Positions 20,070 to 30,886 of a stretch of DNA of 64,000 nt are shown here, in pieces. This stretch comes from Semisulcospira habei (taxonomy: Eukaryota; Mollusca; Gastropoda; Semisulcospiridae): NCBI GenBank assembly GCA_036245525.1, contig BTPG01000004.1, forward strand, positions 19,361,103 to 19,425,102, given 5' to 3'. A model generated the notes under the pieces. That model saw only the letters and a list, made by a program, of their open reading frames with translations. It was not told where the DNA came from and searched no databases. Numbering within the stretch: the stretch's first letter is position 1; every line of letters begins with the position of its first letter. Both the position numbers and the translations under genes were made by a program.

Positions 20070-20264
20070 AAAAACCACAGCAAGATATGGATTGACTGTG
20101 ATAGTCCAAAGGTGGTGCCAGAACAACTTGGCGCCCATTGGTGCCAAGCTGTTCCGGCATCACCCTTGGACTATCATGGTCGATCCATCTCCTGGATTGT
20201 AATATAGTCTTCAGGGGGCAACTCCAAAAGTTGGAGATTTCGACCGTGGAACACGATGGTTTAA
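20070..20264. mobile_element. PalC-like element with mutated core
   Basis: CACAGCAAGATATGGATTGA to CGATGGTTTAA. The arms read GTCCAAAGGTGGTGCCAGAA and its complement, so both arms carry the same change at several positions. Confidence 0.75.
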
Positions 20265-20486
20265 CTAACCCCTTTACTGCTGAGAAAAACTGAACACCAT
20301 CGAACGGCAAGAGACGTAGATCCTCATGAGCCCCCGCAGTCGCAGGGGCTCATGAGGATCTATGTCTCTTGCTGAAACCAATTTGTATCCATGTTCCGTG
20401 GATGGTTTTGTGGCTTTTGGTCTTTCAGTGAACGAAGATTTCAGAGATTAGATACAATGTACGTACAGTGGCAGAGAAAGGGTTAA
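20265..20486. mobile_element. PalD element, nearly intact
   Basis: CTAACCCCTTTACTGCTGAG to GAGAAAGGGTTAA. The inner arms (GTAGATCCTCATGAGCCCCC and its complement) are almost perfect. Confidence 0.85.
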
Positions 20487-20776
20487 ACATGCCTGGGCAC
20501 TGTCCATACAGTTAACTCCTTGACTTGCTACTGACCATACCATTTGGCAGAAAAGACACGTAAGCAGTCAATGGGTTGATCATTGTTGAAAATCTTCCAT
20601 TTCCTTCTATGACTTCCACCAATTATCAATGCAAACCTTTTCACTGTTGGTACATGTACTTTTTTTCCCCAGATAAAGTACAGATTATTTTCATCTCACA
20701 TTGGATTATTCTTGACTTCCATTATTATTATGAACATTTTATCAACATTCCCTGATATATGCAGGAAGCAGATTGC

Positions 20777-20782
20777 AATAAA
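20777..20782 (+). promoter_or_regulatory. AATAAA, possible distal polyadenylation signal for the plus-strand gene
   Basis: GCAATAAAACTTACAAGAAC followed within about 25 bp by CA and T-rich sequence. Use would imply a 7.5-kb 3' UTR. Inferred only from the motif. Confidence 0.25.
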
Positions 20783-20827
20783 ACTTACAAGAACTTTGCA
20801 TTTGGTTTCCCTGAGCCAGTAGTTATT

Positions 20828-20932
20828 TAAGCCCCAACGCAAGACGGATCAACGATGATAGTTCAAGGGCAGGGCCAGAATAGCTTGGCACCTAGCTGTT
20901 CTGACACCGCCCTTGAACTAACATGGTCAACC
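20828..20932. repeat. Degenerate core-hairpin element
   Basis: AGTTCAAGGGCAGGGCCAGA with a shortened right arm GACACCGCCCTTGAACTAAC. Confidence 0.65.
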
Positions 20933-21029
20933 AACTTCAAATTATAAATTTCAGTCATACAGCTCAGTGTTAAGCACATTGCTTTCCTCAAAAAGGTGAC
21001 TGCTGTCCAAACGACTGGCGTACATCAAG

Positions 21030-21210
21030 GTACAGCAGAACTTGTTTTGAGTGACCACTCTTGAGAGATCACCCGTCATTAAAAATGATCACTGATAAAA
21101 CAGAAATGAAGACCTTTTGTGATGGGCGACGCTCTTTGCCCTTCAAGACCTCTCTTGACCTGTCTTTTAAGACCTTTTTTCTTGCAAATAAAGGTGGCTG
21201 CTCAAAATAG
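21030..21210. mobile_element. PalP element
   Basis: GTACAGCAGAACTTGTTTTG on the left and AGGTGGCTGCTCAAAATAGG on the right form diverged inverted ends. Interior phrases (GAGAGATCAC, CCCTTCAAGACC) recur at 45744-46335 and 62275-62590. Confidence 0.55.
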
Positions 21211-21226
21211 GTGCTACTGTATTGCC

Positions 21227-21246
21227 ACACACACACACACACACAC
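21227..21246. repeat. (AC)n microsatellite
   Basis: About ten AC units. Confidence 0.9.
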
Positions 21247-21513
21247 GAAAAACTTATGGTGAAAAGAAATCTGTTTTCAACAAAGTTTAATATACAGAAC
21301 AAGTGTAGCGCTCAAGACTGGGTAATGAATTACATTGTACACAGTTATACAAAGTACATTACAGTCACAGTAGGGCCGAGGGTTTGCAGCAACATCAGCC
21401 ACAATACAGATATGCGGGACATTGGGGTACAAAATACAAGTACAAATGTAACACAGCATAGATACCCTCACATAGCTCCACAAGGCTCAATATGCCCCCC
21501 TTTCAGGCAGGCG

Positions 21514-21594
21514 CTCACCCTTTGGCTGTTGGTAGTGTGTTTTGTGGAGGGGATTCCTGCCTCCACAAAACACTACCGACAGCCAAAGGGATAA
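21514..21594. repeat. PalE hairpin
   Basis: CACCCTTTGGCTGTTGGTAG to CCGACAGCCAAAGGGATAA. The left TTAA is lost. Confidence 0.85.
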
Positions 21595-21840
21595 AATACT
21601 AACGATAAATCAACATATTTTCACTGACAGAACACAAACTACCCCCCTTGTGCATGCATCCACCGGAACTGTAGTACAACACCGGTGGCTGCCTGCACAC
21701 GGAGGAGAACGATGGGATGAAATGTGCTGAACTCTTCCTTCAAAATGTAAACACCAACAAAAAGAGATAAATGCAACCGACAAAGCTAACCAATTCACAG
21801 TGTTCTGTTTACAATCTTGGTCATTTGCACCAGCGAACAG

Positions 21841-21905
21841 TTAACCCTCTTGATCATGCTGCTGCTGGTGCTGCAAGTTCTGGCAGCTGCATGCACAAGG
21901 GCTTT
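21841..21905. repeat. PalF hairpin, degenerate; another weak copy at 21642-21705
   Basis: TTAACCCTCTTGATCATGCT paired with CAGCTGCATGCACAAGGG. Confidence 0.6.
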
Positions 21906-21919
21906 ATGTGTGTGCATGT

Positions 21920-22131
21920 TTAACCCATTCAGCCCTGACACTACAGCAGGAGATGGGTCGACCATGATAATTCAAGGGTAGTGCCAGATTAGCTTGGCGC
22001 CTGTTGGCGCCAAGCTAATCTGACACTGCCCTTGAATTATCATGGTCGATCCATCTTCTGCAACTGGTGCATAGTCATTAGATGACGCCTCCAACATTTG
22101 GGAAATACGGCCGTTGGGCTGAATGAGTTAA
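21920..22131. mobile_element. PalB element
   Basis: TTAACCCATTCAGCCCTGAC to GCTGAATGAGTTAA, with a near-perfect core around GGCGCCTGTTGGCGCC. It shares TTAA 22128-22131 with a PalE. Confidence 0.9.
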
Positions 22132-22206
22132 CCCCTTGGATAATAGCATTGCTTTTGTGGAGGTGATCACCTCCACAAAAAGTGATACCAACTGCCAAAG
22201 GGTTAA
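22128..22206. repeat. PalE hairpin joined to PalB
   Basis: TTAACCCCTTGGATAATAGC to CTGCCAAAGGGTTAA, centred on GAGGTGATCACCTC. Confidence 0.9.
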
Positions 22207-22397
22207 TTTTGGTGTATTTTATGGATTGGACGGTCACCCGTGGCCTTACTCTAGTTAACAAATAAGACTAAACAATATTTTGTGTCTTCATAGATCAGAC
22301 CTGCCGCATTGCTCTAATCAAATAGAATCACAAAAATAGTCTCAGATAATTAGAAAACGGTCAATATAAGTAGAGGCAAGCAATAAATACAGATTTC

Positions 22398-22403
22398 TTT
22401 ATT
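22398..22403 (-). promoter_or_regulatory. Candidate distal polyadenylation signal for numb
   Basis: AATAAA on the minus strand (TTTATT on the plus). It faces the plus-strand signal at 22420-22425 across a repeat-free interval (22262-22500). Use would give numb a ~7.8-kb 3' UTR. Motif-only inference. Confidence 0.25.
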
Positions 22404-22419
22404 CTGCTTTCAGTTTGAT

Positions 22420-22425
22420 AATAAA
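22420..22425 (+). promoter_or_regulatory. Candidate distal polyadenylation signal for the plus-strand gene
   Basis: AATAAA followed by a GT-rich tract (TTTTGGTCAGTTGTTTGGCA) that resembles a downstream polyadenylation element. Use would give a ~9-kb 3' UTR. Confidence 0.3.
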
Positions 22426-22849
22426 GCTGTTTTGGTCAGTTGTTTGGCAGTGCTTGTTTCATACTGAAGCGGGGTTATAAAAAAACAAACACAGAACTGT
22501 AGCGTTTTACATAAGAAATGTACCCTCTGCTGCGAGCAGGTGCAATCTCAGAAAGCAAAGGCCCTTAGGCCAAGATCGCTGCGAATCGGCCCATGCACAG
22601 CCTTGAGCACACAAACTGTGGCGAACATCGGCCCGATGACTGGGATGCAGCATTTCCACAACTGTTACACAGATACAGTAGCACACACACTACAAAGCAC
22701 CAGTTACTGCAGGCCTGGAAATACAAGCGATACATCTTACTCTGTACATGTACACACGAGCTGGAGTCTGGATGTGCACAATCTACCTTTAGTTACAGTT
22801 AGCCCAACATGACTCCCTCTGTCGGAGAACATAAAACAAGCAAATCTAA

Positions 22850-22922
22850 GCCAGCAAGAGGCATAGATTCTCATGAGCCCCTGTAGATGCAAGGGCTCAT
22901 GATAATCTATGCCTCTTGCACA
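22850..22922. repeat. PalD hairpin fragment
   Basis: GCAAGAGGCATAGATTCTCA paired with TGATAATCTATGCCTCTTGC. Confidence 0.85.
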
Positions 22923-23010
22923 TGAAAGGTGCTGGCTGAAGGACTGTGTTGATCTCATCAGTTCAAGAATCAGTGTTTGTCAGAATTGACCATTAAACAG
23001 TTTCATAAAA

Positions 23011-23102
23011 GTTGTAGAAGATGGACTGGCTGTGATCGCTGAAAAGATGTGTCTAATTAGTTTGGCTTCTACCCTTGAGCTATGCAGGTCAAACCATCTC
23101 CA
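23011..23102. repeat. Very degenerate core-hairpin element
   Basis: GATGGACTGGCTGTGATCGC and GGTCAAACCATCTCC keep the outer pairing only. Confidence 0.4.
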
Positions 23103-23392
23103 CGGTAGGCACTGTAAGTGAGGGACGCACACCTCATTACTTCCCCTGACAAGCGCGAACGAATTCAGGGATGAAAATCCAGTTATGCACAAACTTTTTC
23201 TATTGATTTTTATTTTTGCTTTTTTTCTGTGAACTTATCCAGCCAACATTTCAAAAAGTAGTGTGAAAACATTCTGTAATTTTAAAAAAGGGAAAAGAGA
23301 AAAATAATCGGTGCAAGGAGAATATAAGGGTGCAACGTTGCACATAAGTAAAACCCTCTCTCAGATGCAGTCTCCAGTATTGTTTATAGTAC

Positions 23393-23486
23393 AGGTACCA
23401 GTTGCACGAGCGAGCTTAGTCCTGCTATAGCGAAGCAGCTTGCTTCGTGGCTGGTGCACAGCTAAGCTCACTCACGTAACTGACCC
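23393..23486. repeat. PalG foldback
   Basis: GCACGAGCGAGCTTAGTCCT paired with TAAGCTCACTCACGTAACTG. Confidence 0.65.
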
Positions 23487-23664
23487 CAGGTGGGTGCATG
23501 CACAAGGGGGGTAAATCACAAGTTCTGGGTACACAACAGAAGACCGAAACATCTCAATCAGTCTGTACGACGAAGAAGAGCAACAGACGGTGCAGGTGGT
23601 AACATTGGTAGGTTTGCAACGTGGAAAACTCGGACATGAAGAGAAGCACCATCAGGAGAATAAA

Positions 23665-23731
23665 CCCCATAGTGCATGCAGCCAACCCGCACTGTAAGCA
23701 GACCAGTGGCCGCATTGCACAAGGGGGTTAA
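23665..23731. repeat. PalF hairpin
   Basis: CCCCATAGTGCATGCAGCC to CATTGCACAAGGGGGTTAA. Confidence 0.75.
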
Positions 23732-23898
23732 GAAAAGGGTAAAACTTCAATCACACATCTCCTACACACAAAACCATTCAGTTCATTGCTAAACATAACT
23801 GATCCACAGTCAACTCTGTACACTCACACACACACAATTTTATACACACAAACAGTTCTTAAATAATGGTGACAATACACAATGCTACAAGAAAGTTT

Positions 23899-23949
23899 AA
23901 CCCCTTACGTATTCAGTCCTGTGGCTGCATACACCAGGGGGTTTAACTA
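23899..23949. repeat. Short PalF hairpin
   Basis: TTTAACCCCTTACGTATTCA to CATACACCAGGGGGTTTAA, with much of the interior missing. Confidence 0.6.
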
Positions 23950-23995
23950 CATAAAAAATGCGTCCCTTTTTCTTAACAGAAGACTAAAAGAAACC

Positions 23996-24205
23996 TTAAC
24001 CCATGTAGTCCTGACCCACTGCAGCAGGAGATGTAGATGGATCAACCATGATAATTCAAGGGTAGTGCCAGATTAGCTTGGCATCATTACACGCCAAGCT
24101 TACCTGCACTACCCTTGAATTATCATGGTTGATCCGTTTCTTGCAAGTTGTGTTCGGCAACATCTTCAAAATTTGGAAATGTGGCCCTGAGGCTAAATGG
24201 GTTAA
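23996..24205. mobile_element. PalB element
   Basis: TTAACCCATGTAGTCCTGAC to GCTAAATGGGTTAA. The loop is altered to CATCATTACACG. It shares TTAA with the next PalF. Confidence 0.85.
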
Positions 24206-24264
24206 TCCCCTTATGCATGCAGCCGCTGTAAACACTACTTATGGTCACATGCATAACGGGGCAC
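24202..24264. repeat. PalF hairpin joined to PalB
   Basis: TTAATCCCCTTATGCATGCA to CACATGCATAACGGGG. Confidence 0.7.
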
Positions 24265-24845
24265 ATCTGCATGAAGAAAATGTGAGTCCCTGCTTTTGTA
24301 TGGTATGTCAATTTACTTAATTGGTCAAATAAAATGTCTTTGATGAATCTACATTTATGCTGATTACCAGTCAAAGCTGCTTCATGGTGCAAATTGTTTG
24401 AATACCAGCAAATAAATACCAAGCATAGGGCTGAAGCACAACATGCACCTGTGATCATGCACTAACAAAAGTAATGATACATTTACACAGATATTCTACG
24501 GATGTGAAAAACTACTGAGCAAGTAAAACGATACTGGCCGAAGCGTGACTAAAAATCTATGAAAATGGTTCATTTTTTTTACATCACTCATACACAACTC
24601 TTCTCTTTTGGGATTTATTTTACTTCACACAATGAACAAATTACACACATGAATGTGTAATTGGCCAAAGGAAAGCTAATTAAGATGAGGTGGGATATGA
24701 TTGTCTCCCCTTCACCACCAAATTGAACGCTGCCGACACCTTAAAATGTTTTATCAAGGCATCATTGTTCAGAAAGGATTGTTTTGAATGCAGCACGCCA
24801 CTGTTCATTTAAAAGATTATGAACGAAATATGACCAGGGTCCCAT

Positions 24846-24924
24846 TTAACTCTTAAACTCCCAAAACTATATGACCTCCATTCCACAAAATGGAAATCAC
24901 TTAGTTCTGGGAGTTCAAGAGTTG
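24846..24924. repeat. PalI hairpin, diverged
   Basis: TTAACTCTTAAACTCCCAAA to GGGAGTTCAAGAGTTGA, centred on CCATTCCACAAAATGG. Confidence 0.8.
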
Positions 24925-25103
24925 AAATTCCTACCGTAACGAAAGAATGCATTTTGTCTCTATTCATCTGACACATGCCATACCTATCCTGAATCTGATT
25001 TAAAACAGAAATAGTTTACAATGCCAATGTGAGGCATTCAATGAAAACAGGAAACTAGTGATAAATTAGTGTCAACAGCATATACTGTACATACATGTTT
25101 TAA

Positions 25104-25245
25104 CAAAATCAGCCCTGATACATGGTGTGCAACAGGATGCCAAGCTATTCTGGCACCACCCTTGAACTTTCATGCTTGATCCATCCCCTAAAGTCCTCAG
25201 AAGACAACTCCCCAATTGGAATTTCCATTTCGGGGCTCAATCAAT
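25104..25245. repeat. One-armed core-hairpin element
   Basis: Keeps CAAGCTATTCTGGCACCACC and the right flank but lacks the complementary left arm. Confidence 0.6.
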
Positions 25246-25259
25246 GCCTTCACATAGTC

Positions 25260-25331
25260 AAGATGTGGTGCGTCCACATACGCAGCCTCATGCCGCATGT
25301 ATCTGGACGCGGCTCTTCTCAAATGTGTTAA
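25260..25331. repeat. Degenerate PalJ
   Basis: GGTGCGTCCACATACGCAGC to GGACGCGGCTCTTCTCAAATGTGTTAA-type end. Confidence 0.45.
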
Positions 25332-26369
25332 AGAAAAAAGATGGCTGTGCTATTGCTGTACATCATTTCCTAAAGGAAGATGCTCACTGTGCACACATGA
25401 AGCAAACCTGCATACCAGACGCACAGGGTAAATCACAGAAATGCCAGAAATATGGATGCGTCAGGAACAACTGTCTGCCTCCAAAACACATCAAGGCCAG
25501 GATAACAGCATAAGAAAAAAGCCTGCATATTGCAAACAGAAAACAAAATCCCTAACATTTTGTTGCACCTCTTTCATTTTATTCACAAGTGTACGCCATG
25601 ATTATCAAGAATCTTAAACCCCCTCCCACCCCATCCTATACTGATGCGAGATATGGTAGCTGCCTGACATTTTATATTACAATGAAAACCAAAACTTTTA
25701 ATTTTAACGACCCTGACAAAGGCGAGCATGCACAGCAAGACATAGTTCATTGTACATACATCATTACATGTACATTCTGAGAGCAGAAATCAATAGTTCA
25801 TTTCCCCTTGAAATTTGAAATCTATGCCTCTGTCTGGTAGGTCATGGCACAACAGAGGTGTTTCATAAATCAAAACTAGGCCAAAGCTGCATGTCAAACA
25901 CTGGATTAACAGCCCAGACAAAATGTGATATGGCACATTTGTCCGGGCTTTAAAGACATTGTTGTTTATTAAGCACATACAATTCAATTTTAACCAACTT
26001 TCAAACATCGTGGAAATCTTCATCCATTAAGCTCATGTTCCCTGTGTACACTTTTCATTTCCTAGGTCCAAATTTTACATTACATTTCTGTTCAACAAAT
26101 TTATGAATACATGGTGTTAGGTATACATGGTGCTGAGGACATGTGGGGAGCATCAGACTTCAGCGTCAAAAAAAAAAAAGAAAAAAAAAGTGCCATTTAA
26201 AAGTGATAAACAGGCACATGGTATGAAGCACAAAAATGAGCCATCTCACAAAAAGCTCACCAATACTCTCACTGGAACTAGACACAGAATGATGAACACA
26301 ATTCACAATACATTTATGCCATAGTTTCTGGCTGTCACTTTGCTTTACATTCACCTCAGCCAGCCCAGC

Positions 26370-26520
26370 ATGCACGAGGCATGGATTCTCAGTAGCTCCC
26401 GCCTCAGCATGCAGGAGGCATAATTCTCAAGAGCACCTGCATAAACACACAAGCAGCATAGATTCTATTGAGCCCCTGCATTTGCAGGGGCTCATGAGAA
26501 TCTAAGCTTCTTGCTGGCTG
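26370..26520. repeat. PalD hairpin with repeated left-arm fragments
   Basis: CAGCATAGATTCTATTGAGC pairs with TGAGAATCTAAGCTTCTTGC. Two further partial arms (GAGGCATGGATTCTCA and GAGGCATAATTCTCA) precede it. Confidence 0.6.
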
Positions 26521-26858
26521 AGATTGGTCATCAGCTCTTGTCCATTTTGATACAAAAGGAAAAGGGCGCATACGCAGAGAATATGATACTGATCTGAAAC
26601 CCACAACGGCCGAGGCCACATCTTCCCCCCCCCCCCCACCCCATTTTCAAGTGTGTCACTGATACCCTGACAACATTGCATGCCAAACTAGATCAATCAA
26701 AAATTGTATCAGGCAATATCAAAGACGTGAAGTGTCACATGATAGATGAAGACAGAAAAGCATTGAAGCTAAGTAGCTACACCCTCTCATACATGCAGTC
26801 ACATGCACTGGATACATCTCAGCTGGCTGCATTCACAAGGGAGTTCACATACATGTCA

Positions 26859-27031
26859 AACTCATTGTACCCCAAGACCGAAAATCCCCAAATTTTGCCG
26901 TTGTCCTCTGAAGACTGCATTGCAGTGCAGGACACAGATCAACCATGATAGGCGCCAAGCTATTCTGGCATCACCCTTGAACTATCGTGGTCGATCCATA
27001 TCTTGCTGTGGTGTCTCTGGGGTAGAATGAG
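26859..27031. repeat. One-armed PalC element
   Basis: Both PalC ends are present (TACCCCAAGACCGAAA and TGGGGTAGAATGAG), but one arm of the core hairpin is cleanly missing between CATGATA and GGCGCCAAGC. Confidence 0.8.
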
Positions 27032-27403
27032 CCAAGTAAAAATGCACTGCCATTTCCTTGATGAAAGCTTCCTCGTCACACAAATTGAGCACGCTGTTCA
27101 ATGCTGGCTTCCAATCTGACTGTGCATAATGCAACTTGATGAGCAATAAAGGTAAATCAGCTACATGTTGTAGTGAAAGCTGTACTACTCTCACAATCAA
27201 CATCATCTTCAGGAGATGAATCAACCCACAACAGAATCATTTGCCAAGTTGTTAGACACATGGTTGCCTCAACAGGCCAATCCGTGGGTCATGCAATGAA
27301 ATGACAGTGGTAGGGCAAGCGTGAGGCAGGAGACATTCGAGATGAACTTTGTGTAACACCACAGAAGAGGAGGGTGAGGAACCGAGTTCAGTGGACTCCA
27401 AAT

Positions 27404-27560
27404 GAACCTCTTCACTGCTGAGACAGGCATGGGAACTGCCCAAGCAAAAATCATCTGAAACTAGGGGGGGGGGTCCTCATGAGCCACTGCAACTGCGGGG
27501 GGGCTCAGGAGGATCTATGCATCTTGCAATCGGATCTTGTTCACTTTCAGACGGGGTTAA
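27404..27560. mobile_element. PalD element
   Basis: ACCTCTTCACTGCTGAGACA on the left and CAGACGGGGTTAA on the right. The arms are damaged by G runs. Confidence 0.65.
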
Positions 27561-27988
27561 AAGCTGTACATGCTCCCATCTTTTACCCAACTTGATCATT
27601 CAAGTTCACCATATCAAGTTTATGATATCTGCATGATCGATTAATATTGCAAATCCCTTTTCACAACCCGACTACAAAAACAAAACACATTGATGTTTAC
27701 ATTTTATTTTTAGGGGGATACATATCTCAGAAAAATTCGAAATGGTCCGCATTTTCTCCTGACATAATGTACCAGTCTTACAGGCATGTGTCTTTTGATT
27801 TTAAACTGTTTCTTCAAGGACGTTTGTTCCAGAGCTCTTTGTCTTTACAAAATACACTTCTCTTCGGTCAGAATCACTTCAATCTTCTGTGGAATTAAAT
27901 ATGTGCACTCTATTACCATTCAAATTGATAGTGATGAGTTTATGGCTTTGGTCAAAGATATAATCTCTTTTGCTTATTTTCTGCAACC

Positions 27989-28090
27989 CCCCCCCCAAAA
28001 AAAAAAAATAAATAAATAAATAAATATTAAAAATAATAATAATAAATAATAATAAAATAAATAAAAATACATAAATAAAAATAAAATACC
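27989..28090. repeat. AT-rich simple repeat
   Basis: AATAAATA and AATAATAATA units after a short C run and an A run. Confidence 0.85.
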
Positions 28091-28133
28091 CTATTTATGT
28101 GTAATAAATCTACAAAATAAAACCAGGCTTATA

Positions 28134-28316
28134 CCCCTTTACTCCCAACTTTCTGCATACATGGGTCTATGTTATCGCAGACCCTTCCCATCTGCAAGAG
28201 ACATAGATTTGCATGAGTCCTTGCCATTGTATTGCAGGGGCTCATGAGATTATATGCCTCTTGTTAGCAGAGGACTGCTCTAGCTGTTCCCTAGAATGAG
28301 GGGTTCAGAGGTTTAA
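28134..28316. mobile_element. PalD element joined to PalM
   Basis: CCCCTTTACTCCCAACTT on the left, arms TCTGCAAGAGACATAGATTT and its complement. The right TTAA at 28313 is shared with the next element. Confidence 0.65.
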
Positions 28317-28443
28317 CCCATTATATCCTGAGGCTGATTTTGTGAAATTTGCTTATTGTCCTATGAAGGCTACATTACACCACCCTTGAACTATCAGTCA
28401 AATTTATGTCAAGCAATGGGTGTATCAGGATGAAACAGGTTAA
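28313..28443. mobile_element. PalM element lacking one hairpin arm
   Basis: TTAACCCATTATATCCTGAG to CAGGATGAAACAGGTTAA. Only CACCACCCTTGAACTATC remains of the core. Confidence 0.7.
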
Positions 28444-28913
28444 GTTTTATTGTACTTTGAATTGTGTCTGGTTTAGCTTCTATCAGCGAACCTGGCCTTC
28501 TAGTTTAGCACAAACCTGCTGTCAGCCCCCTTATAAAGCCACTGACAAAGCTATACGACATTTGCACGGCCCTTTCAAGGAGTTAATAAGTTGTTTTTTT
28601 TAATGAGTACAAAATCCTTGAACACTTAACTGGCAAACCTCAACCAGCTAAAACCTCAAACACAGCCTGCTAAACACGATTCCACACCAGCTGATTCTAA
28701 ATAAAACCTGAAAACCAGTTCAATGATAAAACAAAGCGGCCGCACTCAAGGGTCAATGAGATGAAATGCCATGCATAAGACAAACTCCAACAATAAAACT
28801 CTGTTCCCAATAAACGTGCAGTAATAATAAAATCCATTTCACAGTGCCTTGTTACGGTGGAGGGTGCTGTACATATTGTCAAAGACAAGTCTCAGCCACA
28901 ACCAAATCGTGCT

Positions 28914-28993
28914 TTAACTCAATTGCGGTCAGCCGCATCTGGATGCGCGGCTTATGCTGCGCATCCGGATGCAGCTGGCCACGAATGAGTTAA
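28914..28993. repeat. PalJ hairpin
   Basis: TTAACTCAATTGCGGTCAGC to GGCCACGAATGAGTTAA. It shares its right TTAA with a PalF. Confidence 0.9.
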
Positions 28994-29051
28994 CCCCCTA
29001 CTGCATGCAACCACCGGTACTGTAATGGTGGCCGAAAATACAATGGGGTTA
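28990..29051. repeat. PalF hairpin joined to PalJ
   Basis: TTAACCCCCTACTGCATGCA, with only a partial right arm AATGGGGTTA. Confidence 0.7.
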
Positions 29052-29110
29052 CGTATCCTCACGTTTTCTAGCTCCAGGGAGGTTGTTGGTAGTTTTAGTG
29101 TCAAAGTCTT

Positions 29111-29324
29111 TTAACTCATTCAGCCCGACGGCCATATTTCCCAAATTTTGGAGGCGTCATCTAATGACTATGCACCAGTTGCAGGAGATGGATCGACCAT
29201 GATAATTCAAGGGCAGTGCCAGATTAGCTTGGCGCCAACAGGCGCCAAGCTAATCTGCCACTGCCCTTGAATTATCATGGTCAACCCATCTCCTGCTGTA
29301 GTGCGTCAGGGCTGAATGGGTTAA
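29111..29324. mobile_element. PalB element, intact
   Basis: TTAACTCATTCAGCCCGACG to GGGCTGAATGGGTTAA, with a near-perfect core around GGCGCCAACAGGCGCC. Confidence 0.9.
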
Positions 29325-29792
29325 CACTATGAAGAAATATAGATGGGGCACCGAAAAACATGGCGTTATGTCTGTAAACATCAGTAACAAGACATCTGGA
29401 CCAACAGGGTGACTGTCTATGCTAAAATGCTAGGAAATAAACAAGAAAGAAAGAAACACACGTCAGAAAATAAAACTTCAGACACAAAGACACAAAAAAG
29501 TTTTCTGTTCTTTTTCCCAATTTTTCAAAAGATTGTTTCTTTTTCTCTTGGCCATTTCCCAGTAAATATGACAAAATAAATGGGCAACGAACAAGTGCTG
29601 ACAACACTGGGGCTCTTGAGTAAATTTCCACCCTCTCACAAACGACACGCCAAGTGTTGCGCTTGCAGAATCACTCCGACTCCTTTGCAGCTTCCGAAAG
29701 AATCTAAAGCCTCCAAAAATGATTTGAGTGTGAAGCCGCCGCTTGTACAGTCCAGCCCATTCTGATTCACTGCCTCCCACACAGTCCGAGGC

Positions 29793-30000
29793 ATAACCCC
29801 TTTACTTCCAGGACAGGGATACAACCCATCTGCAAGAGGCTTAGACACTTATGAGCCCCCGCAATTGAGTGGGATCATGAAGGTCTATGCCTCTTGCCTG
29901 TCCCATTTATATCCATGTTCCTCATGCAGATAGGATATCCAGTGTTCAGCCTGTGCAGATTTCAGACTTCATTCATGGTCTCTGACAGGGAAGGGGTTAA
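29793..30000. mobile_element. PalD element just downstream of the numb stop
   Basis: TAACCCCTTTACTTCCAGGA to GGGAAGGGGTTAA. It lies 176 bp past the numb stop codon, so it is probably transcribed in the numb 3' UTR. Confidence 0.8.
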
Positions 30001-30175
30001 AAGCAGTTGGAAAATAGACAACTTCAAGTCTTGTATACTCCGTCCCCGGGCTTAAGAGTTTTACTGCAATATCCCTGGCTGGGTTGCCACCCATCTTGTA
30101 ACTGCACCTCACTCTGTACCCGGCCTTAAGTGTTACATTCCAATGTCACTGGCTGTTTTTTTCCTGCCCCCGGTG

Positions 30176-30750
30176 TTATAACTGCACCTCAAACTGTTTG
30201 ACCTGTTTGCCACCAAATGGGTTGCTGTTGCCCTTGTTTACAGCCTTGGCAGCCCACGCTACGTCAAATGGATCCACCCCACCCTGAGCCCCAGCTGTGG
30301 TAGCTGTGGAGGTGGTGGTGCCTTGCCAAGGAGAGGAGGCGGCACCGTTGTGTTGTTGGTGCTGTATGCCCGCCACGGAGTGGTGTGCCATCGCCAGTAG
30401 AGTGGGCTTCTGGGACTGCTGTTGTAGATGTTGTTGCTGTAGTTGTGAGAGGTGGCGTGGCTGTCCCCACCCGTGTCCAGCCAGCTCCCCAGTGTCTATG
30501 GAATGGCTGCGTGCGTGTTGGAAGCCATGCTGCCGGTGTTGCTGTTGTTGCTGGATGGCGGAGACTGGGGGCGAGGCGGCCACACCATAGGCAGCAGGAA
30601 CACCATTGTGTGCGGCGGAGGTGACGAAGGGGTTGCTCGGACTGCTGTGGGTGGGGTAGTGCTGGGTGGCACTAAGAGAGGGGTCTGGTACACGCGAGTC
30701 CCCAGCACTGGCCCATGGGTTGGTGGCAGGCTGACGCTGATCCACGAAAG
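30176..30750 (-). CDS. numb: Numb, last coding exon (exon 7 in window): Gln-rich region and DPF/NPF tail
   Basis: Numb is a membrane-associated endocytic adaptor that antagonises Notch and is inherited asymmetrically in dividing precursor cells. This 575-bp exon begins after acceptor TTTTTTACCAG and runs to the TAA at 30176-30178. It encodes a Ser/Pro/Gln-rich segment with short polyglutamine runs, an NPF at about one third of its length, then GVDPFDVAW and the terminal SNPFGGK block ending FEVQL. DPF motifs bind the alpha-adaptin ear of AP-2, and NPF motifs bind EH domains such as Eps15. The end closely parallels known Numb C-termini (DPF, NPF, then F-E-x-x-L). Confidence 0.93.
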
Positions 30751-30886
30751 CTGGTAAAAAAGGTGAAAGATTACCAGGTGAAAAACTCAAACAGTGTAAG
30801 CATAAGCTGCACAAGGCTAACTGTAAAAACAAAACATGTCGCTGAAAGCAATCTCCTTGTCACCACCTTATTTATAGTGCTTAAAG

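Larger units (their letters stand above)
13311..22419. other. Convergent intergenic or long 3'-UTR region, left half
   Basis: No exon or RNA gene was recognised. It carries PalA, PalB, PalC, PalD, PalE, PalF, PalG, PalH, PalL, PalM and PalP copies listed separately. Apart from these, 14.25-15.8 kb is plain AT-rich sequence with degenerate PalF pieces near 14525 and 15000 and a loose hairpin at 15193-15290. The stretch 16.84-17.2 kb shows nothing. Confidence 0.5.
22426..30175. other. Convergent intergenic or numb 3'-UTR region, right half
   Basis: No exon was recognised. It holds the PalB, PalC, PalD, PalF, PalG, PalI, PalJ and PalM copies listed separately, A-rich microsatellites at 27989-28090 and a 14-C run near 26624. 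The stretches 24.3-24.8, 25.35-26.35, 27.6-28.0 and 28.45-28.9 kb show nothing recognisable beyond AT-rich sequence. A loose hairpin containing AGCCCAGACAAA and TTTGTCCGGGCT lies at 25900-25955. Confidence 0.5.

Noticed and set aside
19879..20310. 143-codon open frame on the minus strand
   Set aside because: It is made almost entirely of PalC and PalD sequence read through.
30297..30757. Plus-strand open frames over the last numb exon
   Set aside because: They are antisense shadows of the Gln- and Ser-rich numb coding sequence.
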